Shown here: positions 5,489 to 13,071 of the stretch, in pieces
Layout of the letters: every line of letters starts with the position of its first letter
Position numbering within the stretch: position 1 is the stretch's first letter
From: JBMNNU01 sp050942695
GTDB lineage: Bacteria; Chloroflexota; UBA6077
Assembly: GCA_050942695.1 (NCBI GenBank)
Contig: JBMNNU010000055.1
Coordinates: 1 to 14,638 of the forward strand
Direction of reading: 5' to 3'
DNA: 14,638 bases
The notes under the pieces: generated by a model
What the model saw: the letters and a program-made list of their open reading frames with translations, nothing else
Told to the model about the DNA's origin: nothing
Databases searched by the model: none
Program-made: the position numbers and the translations under genes

Positions 5489-6481
5489 ATGTGGCAAATC
5501 GTTGGTCACGATCGTGTGATCCGCCTGATCCAGAAAAGTATCGAAACAAACCGCGTCTCTCATGCCTATCTTTTCTCAGGCCCCAGCCAGGTGGGCAAAT
5601 CGACTCTAGCCAGAGAGTTCGCTAAAGCTCTAAACTGTCTGGAACCGGATAGTCCTTGCGGGCGATGCCGCTCGTGCCAGAAGATAGACAAGGGTGTGCA
5701 TCCCGACGTCCAGTCTATCGATCTGGAAGAGGGCGCAAAAAGCATCAGCATCGACGCCATTCGCAGGCTCCAGGAGGGGGTGGCTCTGCGCCCCGCCGAG
5801 GGGCGATACAAGGTATATATCCTCCAGGAAGCGGAGAGGCTATCGGAGCAGGCGGCCAACGCTCTATTGAAAACCCTGGAAGAGCCTCCTCCATCGGTTG
5901 TGCTTGTGCTGACTACCCTGGAGGCTGGCATGCTGCTCCCAACTCTCGTGTCCAGGTGTCAGCAGGTTGATCTGCGCCCCGTTCCGAGAGCGGAGCTTGA
6001 GCGCACTCTAGTGCAGCGATACTCGGCGTCTCCGGATCAAGCCAGGCTGGTGGCAACCCTTGCAGGAGGCCGGGTTGGGTGGGCGTTTCAGGCGATGTCT
6101 AACCCTGCTATGCTGGAAAAGCGCAGCGAGCTATTGAACCGGCTCGCGGATTTCCCAACAGCCGATCGGGTATCTCGTTTCGCCTACGCAGCGGAATTGG
6201 CAAATCTATACAGCCGCAACCCTGAGGCTGTCCGCGATATTTTAGAGAGTTGGCAGTGCTGGTGGAGAGACCTGCTGCTCACCCGTCTGGGCCTTCGGGA
6301 GCTGGTGGTAAATGTGGATCTGGAGGAAAAGCTGATCGATACTTGCCGCGATTACTCTATCGAGACCCTGAGCCGAATGGTGAGAGCTATTCAAGACACT
6401 ATCTCCATGTTGTCCCAGAACGTCAATCCCAGACTATCGCTAGAGGTTCTGATGTTGAACGCTCCCAGGGGCAACAAGTGA
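5489..6481 (+). CDS. holB: DNA polymerase III delta' subunit (clamp-loader AAA+ protein)
   Basis: The product is 330 aa. It belongs to the DnaX/HolB clamp-loader family, which loads the sliding clamp on DNA. Visible marks: MWQIVGHDRV at the start, as in most delta' proteins; Walker A GPSQVGKST (31-39); a zinc module with C50, C57, C60 and C63; the Walker B/sensor region ILQEAERLSEQAANALLKTL (111-130) plus EEPPP; and LVSRCQQVDLRP (153-164), the SRC arginine motif. Unlike E. coli delta', the P-loop is intact, so nucleotide binding is possible. C-terminal helices end NVNPRLSLEVLML, also typical. The start at 5489 is chosen because the conserved N-terminus begins there; 26 codons upstream are open but show no family resemblance. 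It heads the holB-ricT-pfkB gene order. Confidence 0.92.
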   Translation: MWQIVGHDRVIRLIQKSIETNRVSHAYLFSGPSQVGKSTLAREFAKALNCLEPDSPCGRCRSCQKIDKGVHPDVQSIDLEEGAKSISIDAIRRLQEGVALRPAEGRYKVYILQEAERLSEQAANALLKTLEEPPPSVVLVLTTLEAGMLLPTLVSRCQQVDLRPVPRAELERTLVQRYSASPDQARLVATLAGGRVGWAFQAMSNPAMLEKRSELLNRLADFPTADRVSRFAYAAELANLYSRNPEAVRDILESWQCWWRDLLLTRLGLRELVVNVDLEEKLIDTCRDYSIETLSRMVRAIQDTISMLSQNVNPRLSLEVLMLNAPRGNK

Positions 6482-6549
6482 GTGCTAAGTGCTAGCTGCT
6501 TAGTGCTGAGCTTGAGGCTTAGCACTCAGGACGCAGGACATAGGACATA
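6479..6549. repeat. Inverted and direct short repeats between holB and ricT
   Basis: A perfect 11-bp inverted repeat, TGAGTGCTAAG (6479-6489) and CTTAGCACTCA (6518-6528), begins on the holB stop codon. Its loop contains further GTGCTA and TTAGTGCTGAG variants, so alternative folds are possible. It is followed by direct repeats of the type CAGGACGCAGGACATAGGACATA... (6527-6549), the last of which overlaps the ricT ribosome site. No T-run follows, so this is not a typical terminator. Confidence 0.5.
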
Positions 6550-6551
6550 AG

Positions 6552-7397
6552 ATGTATCGGATCGTGGGTGTGCGCTTCAAAAGGGCTGGCCGGATCTATT
6601 ATTTCGATCCCGGCGGCCATCGTATAGAACAGGACGACCTGGTTATCGTCGAAACCTCCAAAGGCACTGAACTGGGCAAAGTGGTGATCGCGCCTACGGA
6701 CGTGGCTGATAGCGAGGTGACCGAGCCGCTCAAGCCGGTGCTTCGCAAAGCGACGCAGGAGGATATCGAGAGGCTAAACAGCTTCCGGTCTCGTGAACTC
6801 GATGCTCTCAACAAGTGCAAGGAGCGTGTCAAGCACTTCGAGCTCCCGATGAAGCTGATCAGCGCTGAGTACAACTTCGACGGTAGCCGCCTGGTGTTCA
6901 CCTTCACGGCTGATGGACGGGTGGACTTCCGGCAACTTGTGCGCGATCTGGCCAGCATCTTCAAAACCCGCATCGAGTTGAGGCAGATCGGGGTACGAGA
7001 TGAGGCCAAACAGATTAGTGGCTACGGGCGTTGCGGCAGGCAGCTCTGTTGCTGCGCCTTCCTGGACGACTTCACGTCTGTATCTATCAAGATGGCGAAA
7101 GAGCAGGAACTCCCTCTCAACCCCATGAAGATATCGGGGTTGTGTGGGCGGCTCCTCTGCTGCCTGGGATACGAAAACAAAGCTTACTGTGAGATGCGGC
7201 AAGGCCTGCCAAAGGTGGGTGAGAGAGTCAAAACACCCCAGGGTGAGGGGCGTGTAGCCGCCGTTAACGTTCTCAGACAGATAGTTACGGTCGACATAGC
7301 GGAAAAAGGTCCGATCGAGATACCTGCGAGCGAAGTCGTCAAGCCGAGCGATAGGGAGCATCGGTCGGGAGAGAAGCAGAAGTCTTCCAAGAGGTAG
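6552..7397 (+). CDS. ricT: PSP1 domain protein, RicT (YaaT) family
   Basis: The product is 281 aa, the standard length. It starts MYRIVGVRFKRAGRIYYFDP and has the PSP1 C-terminal domain over about 60-150. Two cysteine clusters identify the family: GYGRCGRQLCCC (157-168; C161, C166, C167, C168) and GLCGRLLCC (196-204; C198, C203, C204), with C213 nearby. In Bacillus the RicT/RicF/RicA (YaaT/YlbF/YmcA) complex carries iron-sulfur clusters and steers RNase Y-dependent mRNA maturation; the other two subunits are not seen here. A KOW-like end (VGERVKTPQGEGRVAAVNV) precedes a basic tail. holB followed by ricT is a common bacterial gene order and supports both calls. Ribosome site AGGACATAAG lies directly before the ATG. 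Confidence 0.93.
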   Translation: MYRIVGVRFKRAGRIYYFDPGGHRIEQDDLVIVETSKGTELGKVVIAPTDVADSEVTEPLKPVLRKATQEDIERLNSFRSRELDALNKCKERVKHFELPMKLISAEYNFDGSRLVFTFTADGRVDFRQLVRDLASIFKTRIELRQIGVRDEAKQISGYGRCGRQLCCCAFLDDFTSVSIKMAKEQELPLNPMKISGLCGRLLCCLGYENKAYCEMRQGLPKVGERVKTPQGEGRVAAVNVLRQIVTVDIAEKGPIEIPASEVVKPSDREHRSGEKQKSSKR

Positions 7398-7405
7398 TTA
7401 CTATC

Positions 7406-8353
7406 GTGCCTCGTTCGGAATCAGCCGACGTCGTAGTTGTCGGTACAACCTGTCTCGATGTAAAAGCCCGCCCGCTGGCGCCGGTGCAGCCCGGCATCTC
7501 CAATCCAGCCAGGATCAGGCTCTGTCCTGGTGGTACAGGCAGAAACGTTGCCGAGAATCTCGCGAGGCTGGGGGTTCGAGTCTCGCTTCTCTCAACGGTG
7601 GGCAACGATTTATTAGGGCAAAGGCTGCTGGAAAACACGGCTAGGGCGGGAGTCGATACCAGCCGCGTTCTCCGCACATCCGACCACTACTCAGCTACCT
7701 ACCTGGCCCTGTACACCCAGGATGTCAAGTCCGGCTACCTTCTGGATGATGTAACTCAACTGAAGGCCGCTACGCCCGAGTACCTCTTCGCCCAGAAAAA
7801 GCTGTTCAGAAACGCCAAGATGGTGGTGCTGGACGGCAACCTAGACACGGAAACCATCGCCGCAGCCATTGATCTGGCTAAGAAATCGGGAACCCCTGTG
7901 GCCGTCGACCCGGCGACCGTTCGCCGTGCCTATGCCCTCCGGCCTTACCTCTCAGAGTTCGCCATGATTACCCCCAATGTTGCCGAGGCTGAAGCTCTGA
8001 TGGACCGGAAAATCACCGGGGGAGAAGACGCTCTGGAGGTAGCTAGAGAGATAGTAGCCCAGGGAGTGGAGATCGTTGTCATCAGCATGGCCGATGATGG
8101 TCTGGTCTACGCCACATCCCAGGGCTACGGGCAAGGCCACGGAAGGATTGGGGCGATCCGGTGCGAGGTGGAGGATTGGACCGGCGCAGGCGACGCTCTC
8201 TCAGCAGCAGTTATCTACGGTCTGCTCAACGATATGCCGGTTGACGACTGCATGCGGTTAGGAGTTGCCGCCGCCACTCTGGCGCTCAAAAGCATCGAGA
8301 GCGTCAACCCCGACATGAGCCTCGAGCAGCTTTACGCCAACATGGTCATATAA
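7406..8353 (+). CDS. PfkB-family kinase, pseudouridine kinase-like
   Basis: The product is 315 aa, starting with GTG behind GAGGTAG, 8 nt after ricT. It has the ribokinase fold: first signature LCPGGTGRNVAENLARLG (39-56), with the paired glycines that hold the substrate; VVLDGNL (140-146); DPATVRRA (168-175); ITPNVAEAEAL (188-198); and the second signature WTGAGDALSA (258-267), with D263 as the catalytic base and GAGD as the anion hole. It phosphorylates a sugar or nucleoside with ATP. The C-terminal pattern (GVAAATLALKSIESVNPDMS) is closest in my memory to pseudouridine kinase, but the glycosidase PsuG that normally accompanies it is not in the window, so ribokinase or another sugar kinase remains possible. 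It lies tail to tail with the sugar operon. Confidence 0.8.
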   Translation: MPRSESADVVVVGTTCLDVKARPLAPVQPGISNPARIRLCPGGTGRNVAENLARLGVRVSLLSTVGNDLLGQRLLENTARAGVDTSRVLRTSDHYSATYLALYTQDVKSGYLLDDVTQLKAATPEYLFAQKKLFRNAKMVVLDGNLDTETIAAAIDLAKKSGTPVAVDPATVRRAYALRPYLSEFAMITPNVAEAEALMDRKITGGEDALEVAREIVAQGVEIVVISMADDGLVYATSQGYGQGHGRIGAIRCEVEDWTGAGDALSAAVIYGLLNDMPVDDCMRLGVAAATLALKSIESVNPDMSLEQLYANMVI

Positions 8354-8395
8354 CGAACACGGACGCCGATCGGTTGCCGGAAGAGAGCACGGGGC

Positions 8396-9460
8396 TCAGG
8401 GCAGAGCCCGAGCTCGTATAGGCCCCATCAGCAGCCTGGTCAGCCTGTCCATATCGCGACCGCGGTGGATAGCCATTATCTCGATCGCCCCATCCACTGT
8501 TGCGCCCCCGTGAATGATCGCATCGACACCGGCAGCCACGGCCCTCGGATCGTCCTGGCCTGGGAAGAGGATGTTCCTTCCCACCATAGCGCCGCGAACG
8601 TTGCCCCCCAGCACCATCCCCTGCTGGAACTGCGAGAGCACTCCCAGGGGATTCCCCGTGGACTCCCCGCCCAGCATCATCAACGGCAGGCTCGCCGCCT
8701 GCACCACCCGATCGAAGTCCGGGGAGTAGGTGATCTTCAGCCAGGTGTTCAGCGACGAATAGCCGAGCGCGGACGCCACCCCCATCAGCTTGATGTTGGC
8801 CTCGGCGGTCTTCTTCACCCTGTAGGCCCCGTCCACCTTTTCTGTGGGCAGCGGCTCCAGGAACAGAGGAAGTCCCAGGTCGCAACATTCATCGATAGCC
8901 TTGGCGCAGTACTCCAGCGTCCTTCCGCTCCCGTCCTCGGCTAGGTCTATACGGAACATCAGCTTTGCCCCGTCCATACCCATCTTCACCAACCCCTGGG
9001 GCGTGTACGCGGTCATCCGGTCGTCCATCTCGAAACTGGCGCCGATCAGCCCACCCCGGTTGAGGCAGCCCACGAGCAGTTGGCCATCCAGAAAGCTCTC
9101 GCCGCCCGCCTCTACGTTCAGCAGGTCGACGATCAGCAGGTCCTCCAGGATGTCGGGGGTAGACATCACCCCATCCAAGCCGATGGTAGCGGCCACCCGC
9201 AGTATCCTGCCCAGGTAGTCGACCCGGTTGCCCATACCCAGGGGGTCGCCCGGCGCGCTCGTCACCATCCTGGCGGGGTGATCTGCGGCTAGTATCAACA
9301 GCTTCCCATCATCGGTAAGCTTCTCCCGCCTCTTGCGCCTGAGCGCATAATCCTTTACCTCCTGTGGTCGCTCCACCCGTACCTCGGCGATCAGATCAAA
9401 CAGCTTCTTGGGGAAAAACTCCTCCCTGGAGAACTTGTATCCTTTCAGATCGTACTCCAT
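8396..9460 (-). CDS. Class I aldolase-like (beta/alpha)8 protein, Cgl0159/LacD type
   Basis: The product is 354 aa, a TIM-barrel protein of the DeoC/LacD/FbaB aldolase group, closest to what I remember as the Cgl0159 family. LLILAADHPARMV (54-66) matches the first strand with the conserved AxDH. GLDGVMSTPDIL (94-105), GADGAK-like GMDGAKLMFRID (161-172), LPLFLEPL (197-204) and TWLKITYSPDF (239-249) mark later strands; K242 is the likely Schiff-base lysine. MMLGGESTGNP (261-271) is the phosphate-loop region. It should cleave or form a phosphorylated ketose, or a related keto compound, by aldol chemistry; the substrate is unknown. Last gene of the minus-strand sugar operon, with GGAG eight bases before the ATG. 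Its stop lies 42 bp from the stop of the convergent kinase. Confidence 0.75.
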   Translation of the reverse strand: MEYDLKGYKFSREEFFPKKLFDLIAEVRVERPQEVKDYALRRKRREKLTDDGKLLILAADHPARMVTSAPGDPLGMGNRVDYLGRILRVAATIGLDGVMSTPDILEDLLIVDLLNVEAGGESFLDGQLLVGCLNRGGLIGASFEMDDRMTAYTPQGLVKMGMDGAKLMFRIDLAEDGSGRTLEYCAKAIDECCDLGLPLFLEPLPTEKVDGAYRVKKTAEANIKLMGVASALGYSSLNTWLKITYSPDFDRVVQAASLPLMMLGGESTGNPLGVLSQFQQGMVLGGNVRGAMVGRNILFPGQDDPRAVAAGVDAIIHGGATVDGAIEIMAIHRGRDMDRLTRLLMGPIRARALP

Positions 9461-9478
9461 ATCTCATCTCCAATTTAT

Positions 9479-9504
9479 CCCTCTCCCACTGCGATGGGAG
9501 AGGG
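9479..9504. repeat. Perfect 10-bp hairpin between isomerase and aldolase genes
   Basis: CCCTCTCCCA (9479-9488), loop CTGCGA, TGGGAGAGGG (9495-9504). It sits in the 85-bp gap of the operon. There is no T-run, so it is more likely an mRNA stability or processing element, or a dispersed repeat, than a terminator. Confidence 0.6.
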
Positions 9505-9545
9505 GGTATCCTCAAGCCTATCCCCAAGGGAAAGTGTAGCTAAGA

Positions 9546-10883
9546 CTACATTTTTACCAATTCGATGCCCCATCGATCGGCCATAGCTGCCATCTCCTTC
9601 GCCACATCGCCGTAGCACATGGCCACATGGTGCTCGAAGCCCATCTCCACCAATCGCCTGGCTCCGTCCAGGGCATCACCCTCCATCCGGACCAGTGCGT
9701 TCGATCCCTGGTAGCGGCCGGGGCGATCGATTACCTCGCCCTTCGCTACCAACATTCGGTAACGGCCTCGCTGGTAGGAGAGCCGGGCGATAGTGACGGA
9801 GCCGGGCTTCATGCCGAACCACAGGCTGGCGGCCAACTTTCGGTTGGGATGGTAGCCGACCACCGGCGCTCTTTCGGGTGAGGCCATGGTGAGTGGCCCT
9901 GCCCCACAGTGCCACAGCAACCAACTGTTTTCATCTCGCTCCGCGGATACCAGGTCTGCCAGGAAAGATGCGCCGCCGGTGAGGGAGTGCTGCGCCATCA
10001 TGGTGACAGCGCCGTTGACATCCGCTTCGCACGCCGCCATGATCCCGTCGTCCGTCAGACGGCTCAACGCCCCGCAGACAGCGTGTCCGTAGTCCGCGAA
10101 GAACTCAGGCCAGCAACGCACTGCTACGGCGTCGAATCGCCGCTCCGAAGCCAGGGTCCGCAAGGCGGCGTAAGATCGCCCGGTTTTCCTGACCTCCTCG
10201 AGGTTGGCGCTCTCCAGACCCGCTGTTCGCTCCCGGAGTCCTGCCAGGAAGGATGCTTCATCCTGAGTGCCCGCTTCCGCTCGAGCCTGCAGCTCTGGTA
10301 GGGAAACGTACTCCACATCGGCTCCCACCACACGGCGCAGCTCCATCTCATCGAAGTTGCAAGCGTAGTAACCCTCTGGTCGGACTCCAAAGAGAGCTAT
10401 TCGGCTTCGAGCCAGGGCCTTCAACGCCGTCTCCACCCTCAGGTGGGATTGCAGTTCCTTCCGAGTATCCGGGTCGTCGGGGGAGCCGTAGACGAAGCTG
10501 AAAGGCCGGCCCAGTCCAACCAGGGCATTTGCGGCAAGGTTGGCGCCGCAGAAGGAGTTGAGTCGAAGCCGGCCGGTCTCGGAGGCTGGCTCGGCCAAAG
10601 CCCAGAGCACCATGGGGAGATCGATGGCCTTTGCCAACGCTGCGACGATGCTGGCATCGGCGAAGGTCGCGCACACCACCACCAGCAGGTCACAACCCTC
10701 CCTGGCGAACAGGCGTGATGCCTCCTCTGCCCCCTCTGCGTCCAGTATCGGCTCCTGCGGGGAGCAGATCCGAATGTGATTGTACTTGAGCGCCCGGTGG
10801 AGGGCAGGCACGACCTGCCGGACATATTCCATGTCGAAGAACTTCCTAGCAACGATGGCCAGGCCTACATTTACACTCTCCAT
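9546..10883 (-). CDS. L-fucose/L-arabinose isomerase-like protein
   Basis: The product is 445 aa, a sugar isomerase of the FucI/AraA superfamily that interconverts aldose and ketose with a divalent metal. The N-terminal domain has CDLLVVVCATFADASIV (64-80) and LPMVLWALAEP (89-99), typical of this fold. Candidate metal ligands are E286 in ACEADVNGA (284-292), D310 in FLADLVS (307-313), and H418 or H419 in GFEHHVAM (415-422). The 24-residue distance E286-D310 equals that between the manganese ligands of E. coli FucI (E337, D361), which supports the assignment. HCGAGP (325-330) lies in the expected C-terminal region. It is shorter than true FucI (about 590 aa). Start ATG with AAGGAG seven bases upstream. 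It lies 37 bp after the MalG-like permease. Substrate unassigned. Confidence 0.82.
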   Translation of the reverse strand: MESVNVGLAIVARKFFDMEYVRQVVPALHRALKYNHIRICSPQEPILDAEGAEEASRLFAREGCDLLVVVCATFADASIVAALAKAIDLPMVLWALAEPASETGRLRLNSFCGANLAANALVGLGRPFSFVYGSPDDPDTRKELQSHLRVETALKALARSRIALFGVRPEGYYACNFDEMELRRVVGADVEYVSLPELQARAEAGTQDEASFLAGLRERTAGLESANLEEVRKTGRSYAALRTLASERRFDAVAVRCWPEFFADYGHAVCGALSRLTDDGIMAACEADVNGAVTMMAQHSLTGGASFLADLVSAERDENSWLLWHCGAGPLTMASPERAPVVGYHPNRKLAASLWFGMKPGSVTIARLSYQRGRYRMLVAKGEVIDRPGRYQGSNALVRMEGDALDGARRLVEMGFEHHVAMCYGDVAKEMAAMADRWGIELVKM

Positions 10884-10920
10884 ACCACACTCCTTGTTCC
10901 GTTGGATGGTGCTGCGCTCC

Positions 10921-11769
10921 CTAGCCTTTGACGGCGCCGCCGGTCAGGCCCTCCACCAGATAGCGTTGGATCAGGACAAAACCGATGATGACTGGAATGG
11001 TCACGATCGTAGATGCGGCCATCATGCCGCTCCAATCGTGCTTGAACTCCCCGCCGAAAGCGAGGATCATGCCCGGCGGCAGGGTCTTCATGGTCACCTC
11101 ATTTACCAGAGTCAGAGGGAAGAGCAGGTTGTTCCAGGCATCCAGAAAGGCAAAGACCGCAGTTGCCACCACTCCGGGGATGATCAGCGGGAAGACTACG
11201 AGCCGCATAGCCTGCAGGCGGTTGCAACCGTCCACCATAGCGGCCTCCTCGATTTCAACCGGAACGGTATCCACGAAGCCTTTGATCATCCAGATGCCAA
11301 AGGGCAGGGTAAAAGATGTAAAGGCGAGTATGAGCCCAAGGTAGGTATTCAGCAGTTGCGCCCGCACGTATATCAGGTACATCGGTATCAGCAGCACCAC
11401 CAGCGGGAACATCTGAGTCATCAGGATACCGATGAGGGTAGTCCGCCGGAAGCGAAACCGTAGTCGGGAAAGGGCGTAGCCGGCAAATACAGCCAGGACC
11501 ACCGCAATTATCACCGTGCCGATAGACGTTATGACGCTGTTCTTGAAGAAAACAGGGATGGGTGTGAAACTACTACTACTCAGATTCTCATAGCTGACAG
11601 TTGTGACCTGCGCCGGCCAGAGATCTGGCGGGGTCTTGAACACAGCGAGGTCGTCCTTGAGGCTCGTGCTGAACATCCAGTACATGGGGAATAGAGTCCA
11701 TATAGCGCTGAGCGCAACGACGATGGTTATCAATGCCGTCCAATATGGTGAGAACCGCCGCCTTATCAT
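10921..11769 (-). CDS. Carbohydrate ABC transporter permease, MalG type
   Basis: The product is 282 aa with six predicted transmembrane helices (about 11-32, 78-100, 110-133, 140-160, 193-215 and 253-272). The EAA loop reads EEAAMVDGCNRLQAMRLVVF (174-193) and contacts the transport ATPase. WTLFPMYWMFSTSLK near the N-terminus and a C-terminal end of the QRYLVEGLTGGAVKG type are diagnostic of the MalG/UgpE/LacG group. It works as a heterodimer with the MalF-like permease encoded just upstream. GGGGGGAT before the ATG gives a strong ribosome site, and 33 bp separate it from its partner. No ATPase gene lies in the operon. Confidence 0.93.
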   Translation of the reverse strand: MIRRRFSPYWTALITIVVALSAIWTLFPMYWMFSTSLKDDLAVFKTPPDLWPAQVTTVSYENLSSSSFTPIPVFFKNSVITSIGTVIIAVVLAVFAGYALSRLRFRFRRTTLIGILMTQMFPLVVLLIPMYLIYVRAQLLNTYLGLILAFTSFTLPFGIWMIKGFVDTVPVEIEEAAMVDGCNRLQAMRLVVFPLIIPGVVATAVFAFLDAWNNLLFPLTLVNEVTMKTLPPGMILAFGGEFKHDWSGMMAASTIVTIPVIIGFVLIQRYLVEGLTGGAVKG

Positions 11770-11802
11770 TTGAAATCCCCCCGGTATTACACTCGCAGCC
11801 CT

Positions 11803-12708
11803 TTAGAAGTCTTTCTGCAGCGCTCTGATGTAGAAAATAGAAAAGAACATCAATACGATGACCCATATCGTGCCCACTGCTGAGGCGTACCCAATGTTGT
11901 ACTGCTCGAAAGCCAGCCTGAAGATATATATGACCGACGTCGTTGTGGAGTAAACCGGGCCGCCGCCGGTCATGGTGTAAATGATGGGGAAGTTGTTGAA
12001 GTTGCGAATCACCATCAACAGGCTGGTGATGAGGATGATCCCCTTCAGATATGGGATCGTGATGTGCCAGAACTCCTGCCAACGCCCGGCCCCCTCCACA
12101 TAGGCCGCTTCCTTGACGTCTTCTGGGATCGCTTTCATCCCTGCAGTGAGCATCAGCATGTAGAAGGGCGCCTGGTTCCAGACGTGAGCGACGATGATGG
12201 CCACCATGGCCAGGTCCCCACGCATCAACCAGGGGAGATACTCCTGGATCAAGTTCAGGCGCTGCAAGACGAAATTGATAATCCCCACCTGCACGTCGAA
12301 CATATACATGAAGAGGTACCCAACCACGATGCCCGGTATGACCCACGGCAGGAGGAAGACGCCACGTAACCCCACCAGGCGCAACGGCAACTGATCCAGC
12401 GCTATGGCCATGATCATGCCCAGAACCAGACTGATGGCCACGGTAGCCGCGGTGAACAGCGCTGTGGTTTGGAAAGCCCCCCAGAATCGCTCGTCGCTGA
12501 GCAACGCCGCGTAATTCTTGAGCAGGCTGAAGCCCGTCTGGTTCGGCTTGGTCAACTGGTAATCCCAGAACGACAACCAGACGGCGTTCAGCAAGGGGTA
12601 CAAGATGATAGCCCCCATCACAAGCAAGGAGGGCGTGATCAGCAAGGCGGCTGTCTTCGCCGTGTTCTGCCTAGAACCTCTCTTCGTTGGTTGTCTTTGA
12701 ACGGTCAT
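11803..12708 (-). CDS. Carbohydrate ABC transporter permease, MalF/UgpA type
   Basis: The product is 301 aa with six predicted transmembrane helices (about 19-42, 80-104, 116-137, 168-190, 222-240 and 275-295). The N-terminal helix (ALLITPSLLVMGAIILYPL) is typical of UgpA/LacF-like permeases. The EAA loop is KEAAYVEGAGRWQEFWHITI (199-218), followed by IPYLKG. TGGGPVYSTT (247-256) is another family mark. The ATG at 12708 is preferred: AGGAA lies five bases upstream and the length matches the family, whereas the frame extends to a TTG at 12753 through residues without family character. It follows the binding-protein gene after a 363-bp gap filled with palindromes, the largest gap in the operon. 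Confidence 0.92.
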   Translation of the reverse strand: MTVQRQPTKRGSRQNTAKTAALLITPSLLVMGAIILYPLLNAVWLSFWDYQLTKPNQTGFSLLKNYAALLSDERFWGAFQTTALFTAATVAISLVLGMIMAIALDQLPLRLVGLRGVFLLPWVIPGIVVGYLFMYMFDVQVGIINFVLQRLNLIQEYLPWLMRGDLAMVAIIVAHVWNQAPFYMLMLTAGMKAIPEDVKEAAYVEGAGRWQEFWHITIPYLKGIILITSLLMVIRNFNNFPIIYTMTGGGPVYSTTTSVIYIFRLAFEQYNIGYASAVGTIWVIVLMFFSIFYIRALQKDF

Positions 12709-12768
12709 GTCATTTCCTATCACGCCAGTACTCCCTGTCTCGCTACTACACAATCAACTGGTTTCGAT

Positions 12769-12785
12769 AGACGGCAAAGCCGTCT
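12769..12785. repeat. Short perfect hairpin upstream of the MalF-like gene
   Basis: AGACGGC (12769-12775), loop AAA, GCCGTCT (12779-12785). It lies about 60 bp before the permease start on the transcribed strand. Confidence 0.55.
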
Positions 12786-12789
12786 GACT

Positions 12790-13010
12790 GGAGCGCGGGC
12801 ATCCCGCCGCACGTCCACGTTGCGCAACATTCCCGGGAGCGCGGGCGTCCCGCCCGCCTCAAAGATGTAGCCGAAGCTCCAGCTTGCGCGTACCTCGTTA
12901 TGAACCGTACCGTGACCATCCCATGAGGCTACGCGCACCTGAAAAAGGTGCGGCTACATTTAGGGCGGCTCGTCCACGAGAGGACGGGCGGGCAAGATGC
13001 CCGCGCTCCC
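12790..13010. repeat. Composite nested palindromic repeat
   Basis: A 24-bp unit GGGAGCGCGGGC-nTCnn-GCCCGCC occurs at 12835-12858 and, inverted, at 12987-13010, matching at 21 of 24 positions. A third, partial direct copy lies at 12790-12808. Between the inverted copies are nested arms: ATGTAGCCG/CGGCTACAT (12865-12873, 12951-12959), GCGCGT/ACGCGC around 12885 and 12931, and hairpin GCACCT-GAAAA-AGGTGC (12935-12951). Each 24-bp unit is itself partly palindromic (GCGGG-CGT-CCCGC). No ORF is carried. This fits a REP/BIME-like or MITE-like element. Confidence 0.6.
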
Positions 13011-13013
13011 GGC

Positions 13014-13035
13014 ATAGGTCGCCCACGCGACCTAT
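13014..13035. repeat. Perfect 9-bp hairpin downstream of the binding-protein gene
   Basis: ATAGGTCGC (13014-13022), loop CCAC, GCGACCTAT (13027-13035). It is the first structure met by transcripts leaving the binding-protein gene, 36 bp after its stop. Without a T-run it looks like a 3'-end stabiliser or partial attenuator, not a strong terminator. Confidence 0.6.
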
Positions 13036-13071
13036 CAAAACCGATGCGGTCATGCAACGGTTTGCCGACTG

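Larger units (their letters stand above)
12709..13071. other. Repeat-filled gap between binding-protein and permease genes
   Basis: This is 363 bp without a gene. Nearly the whole stretch is built of inverted repeats listed separately: a hairpin at 12769-12785, a composite element at 12790-13010 and a hairpin at 13014-13035. AAACCG/CGGTTT (13038-13043, 13058-13063) adds one more weak pair. I see no strong promoter for the permease gene, so it is probably read through from the binding-protein gene. Confidence 0.5.

Noticed and set aside
8354..8395. Bidirectional terminator between the convergent kinase and aldolase genes
   Set aside because: Only a short CCGATCGG palindrome is seen, with no adequate stem and no T-run on either strand.
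11588..12346. 252-aa minus-strand frame overlapping both permease genes
   Set aside because: It is out of frame with both, is rich in His/Gly/Arg/Asp, and crosses two well-supported membrane proteins; a shadow.
12709..12753. TTG start extending the MalF-like permease by 15 residues
   Set aside because: The ATG at 12708 has AGGAA five bases upstream, and the extension is not hydrophobic or family-like.
12790..13035. CRISPR array or integron-like array
   Set aside because: The repeats are inverted and nested, not direct with regular spacers, and no cas or integrase gene is present.
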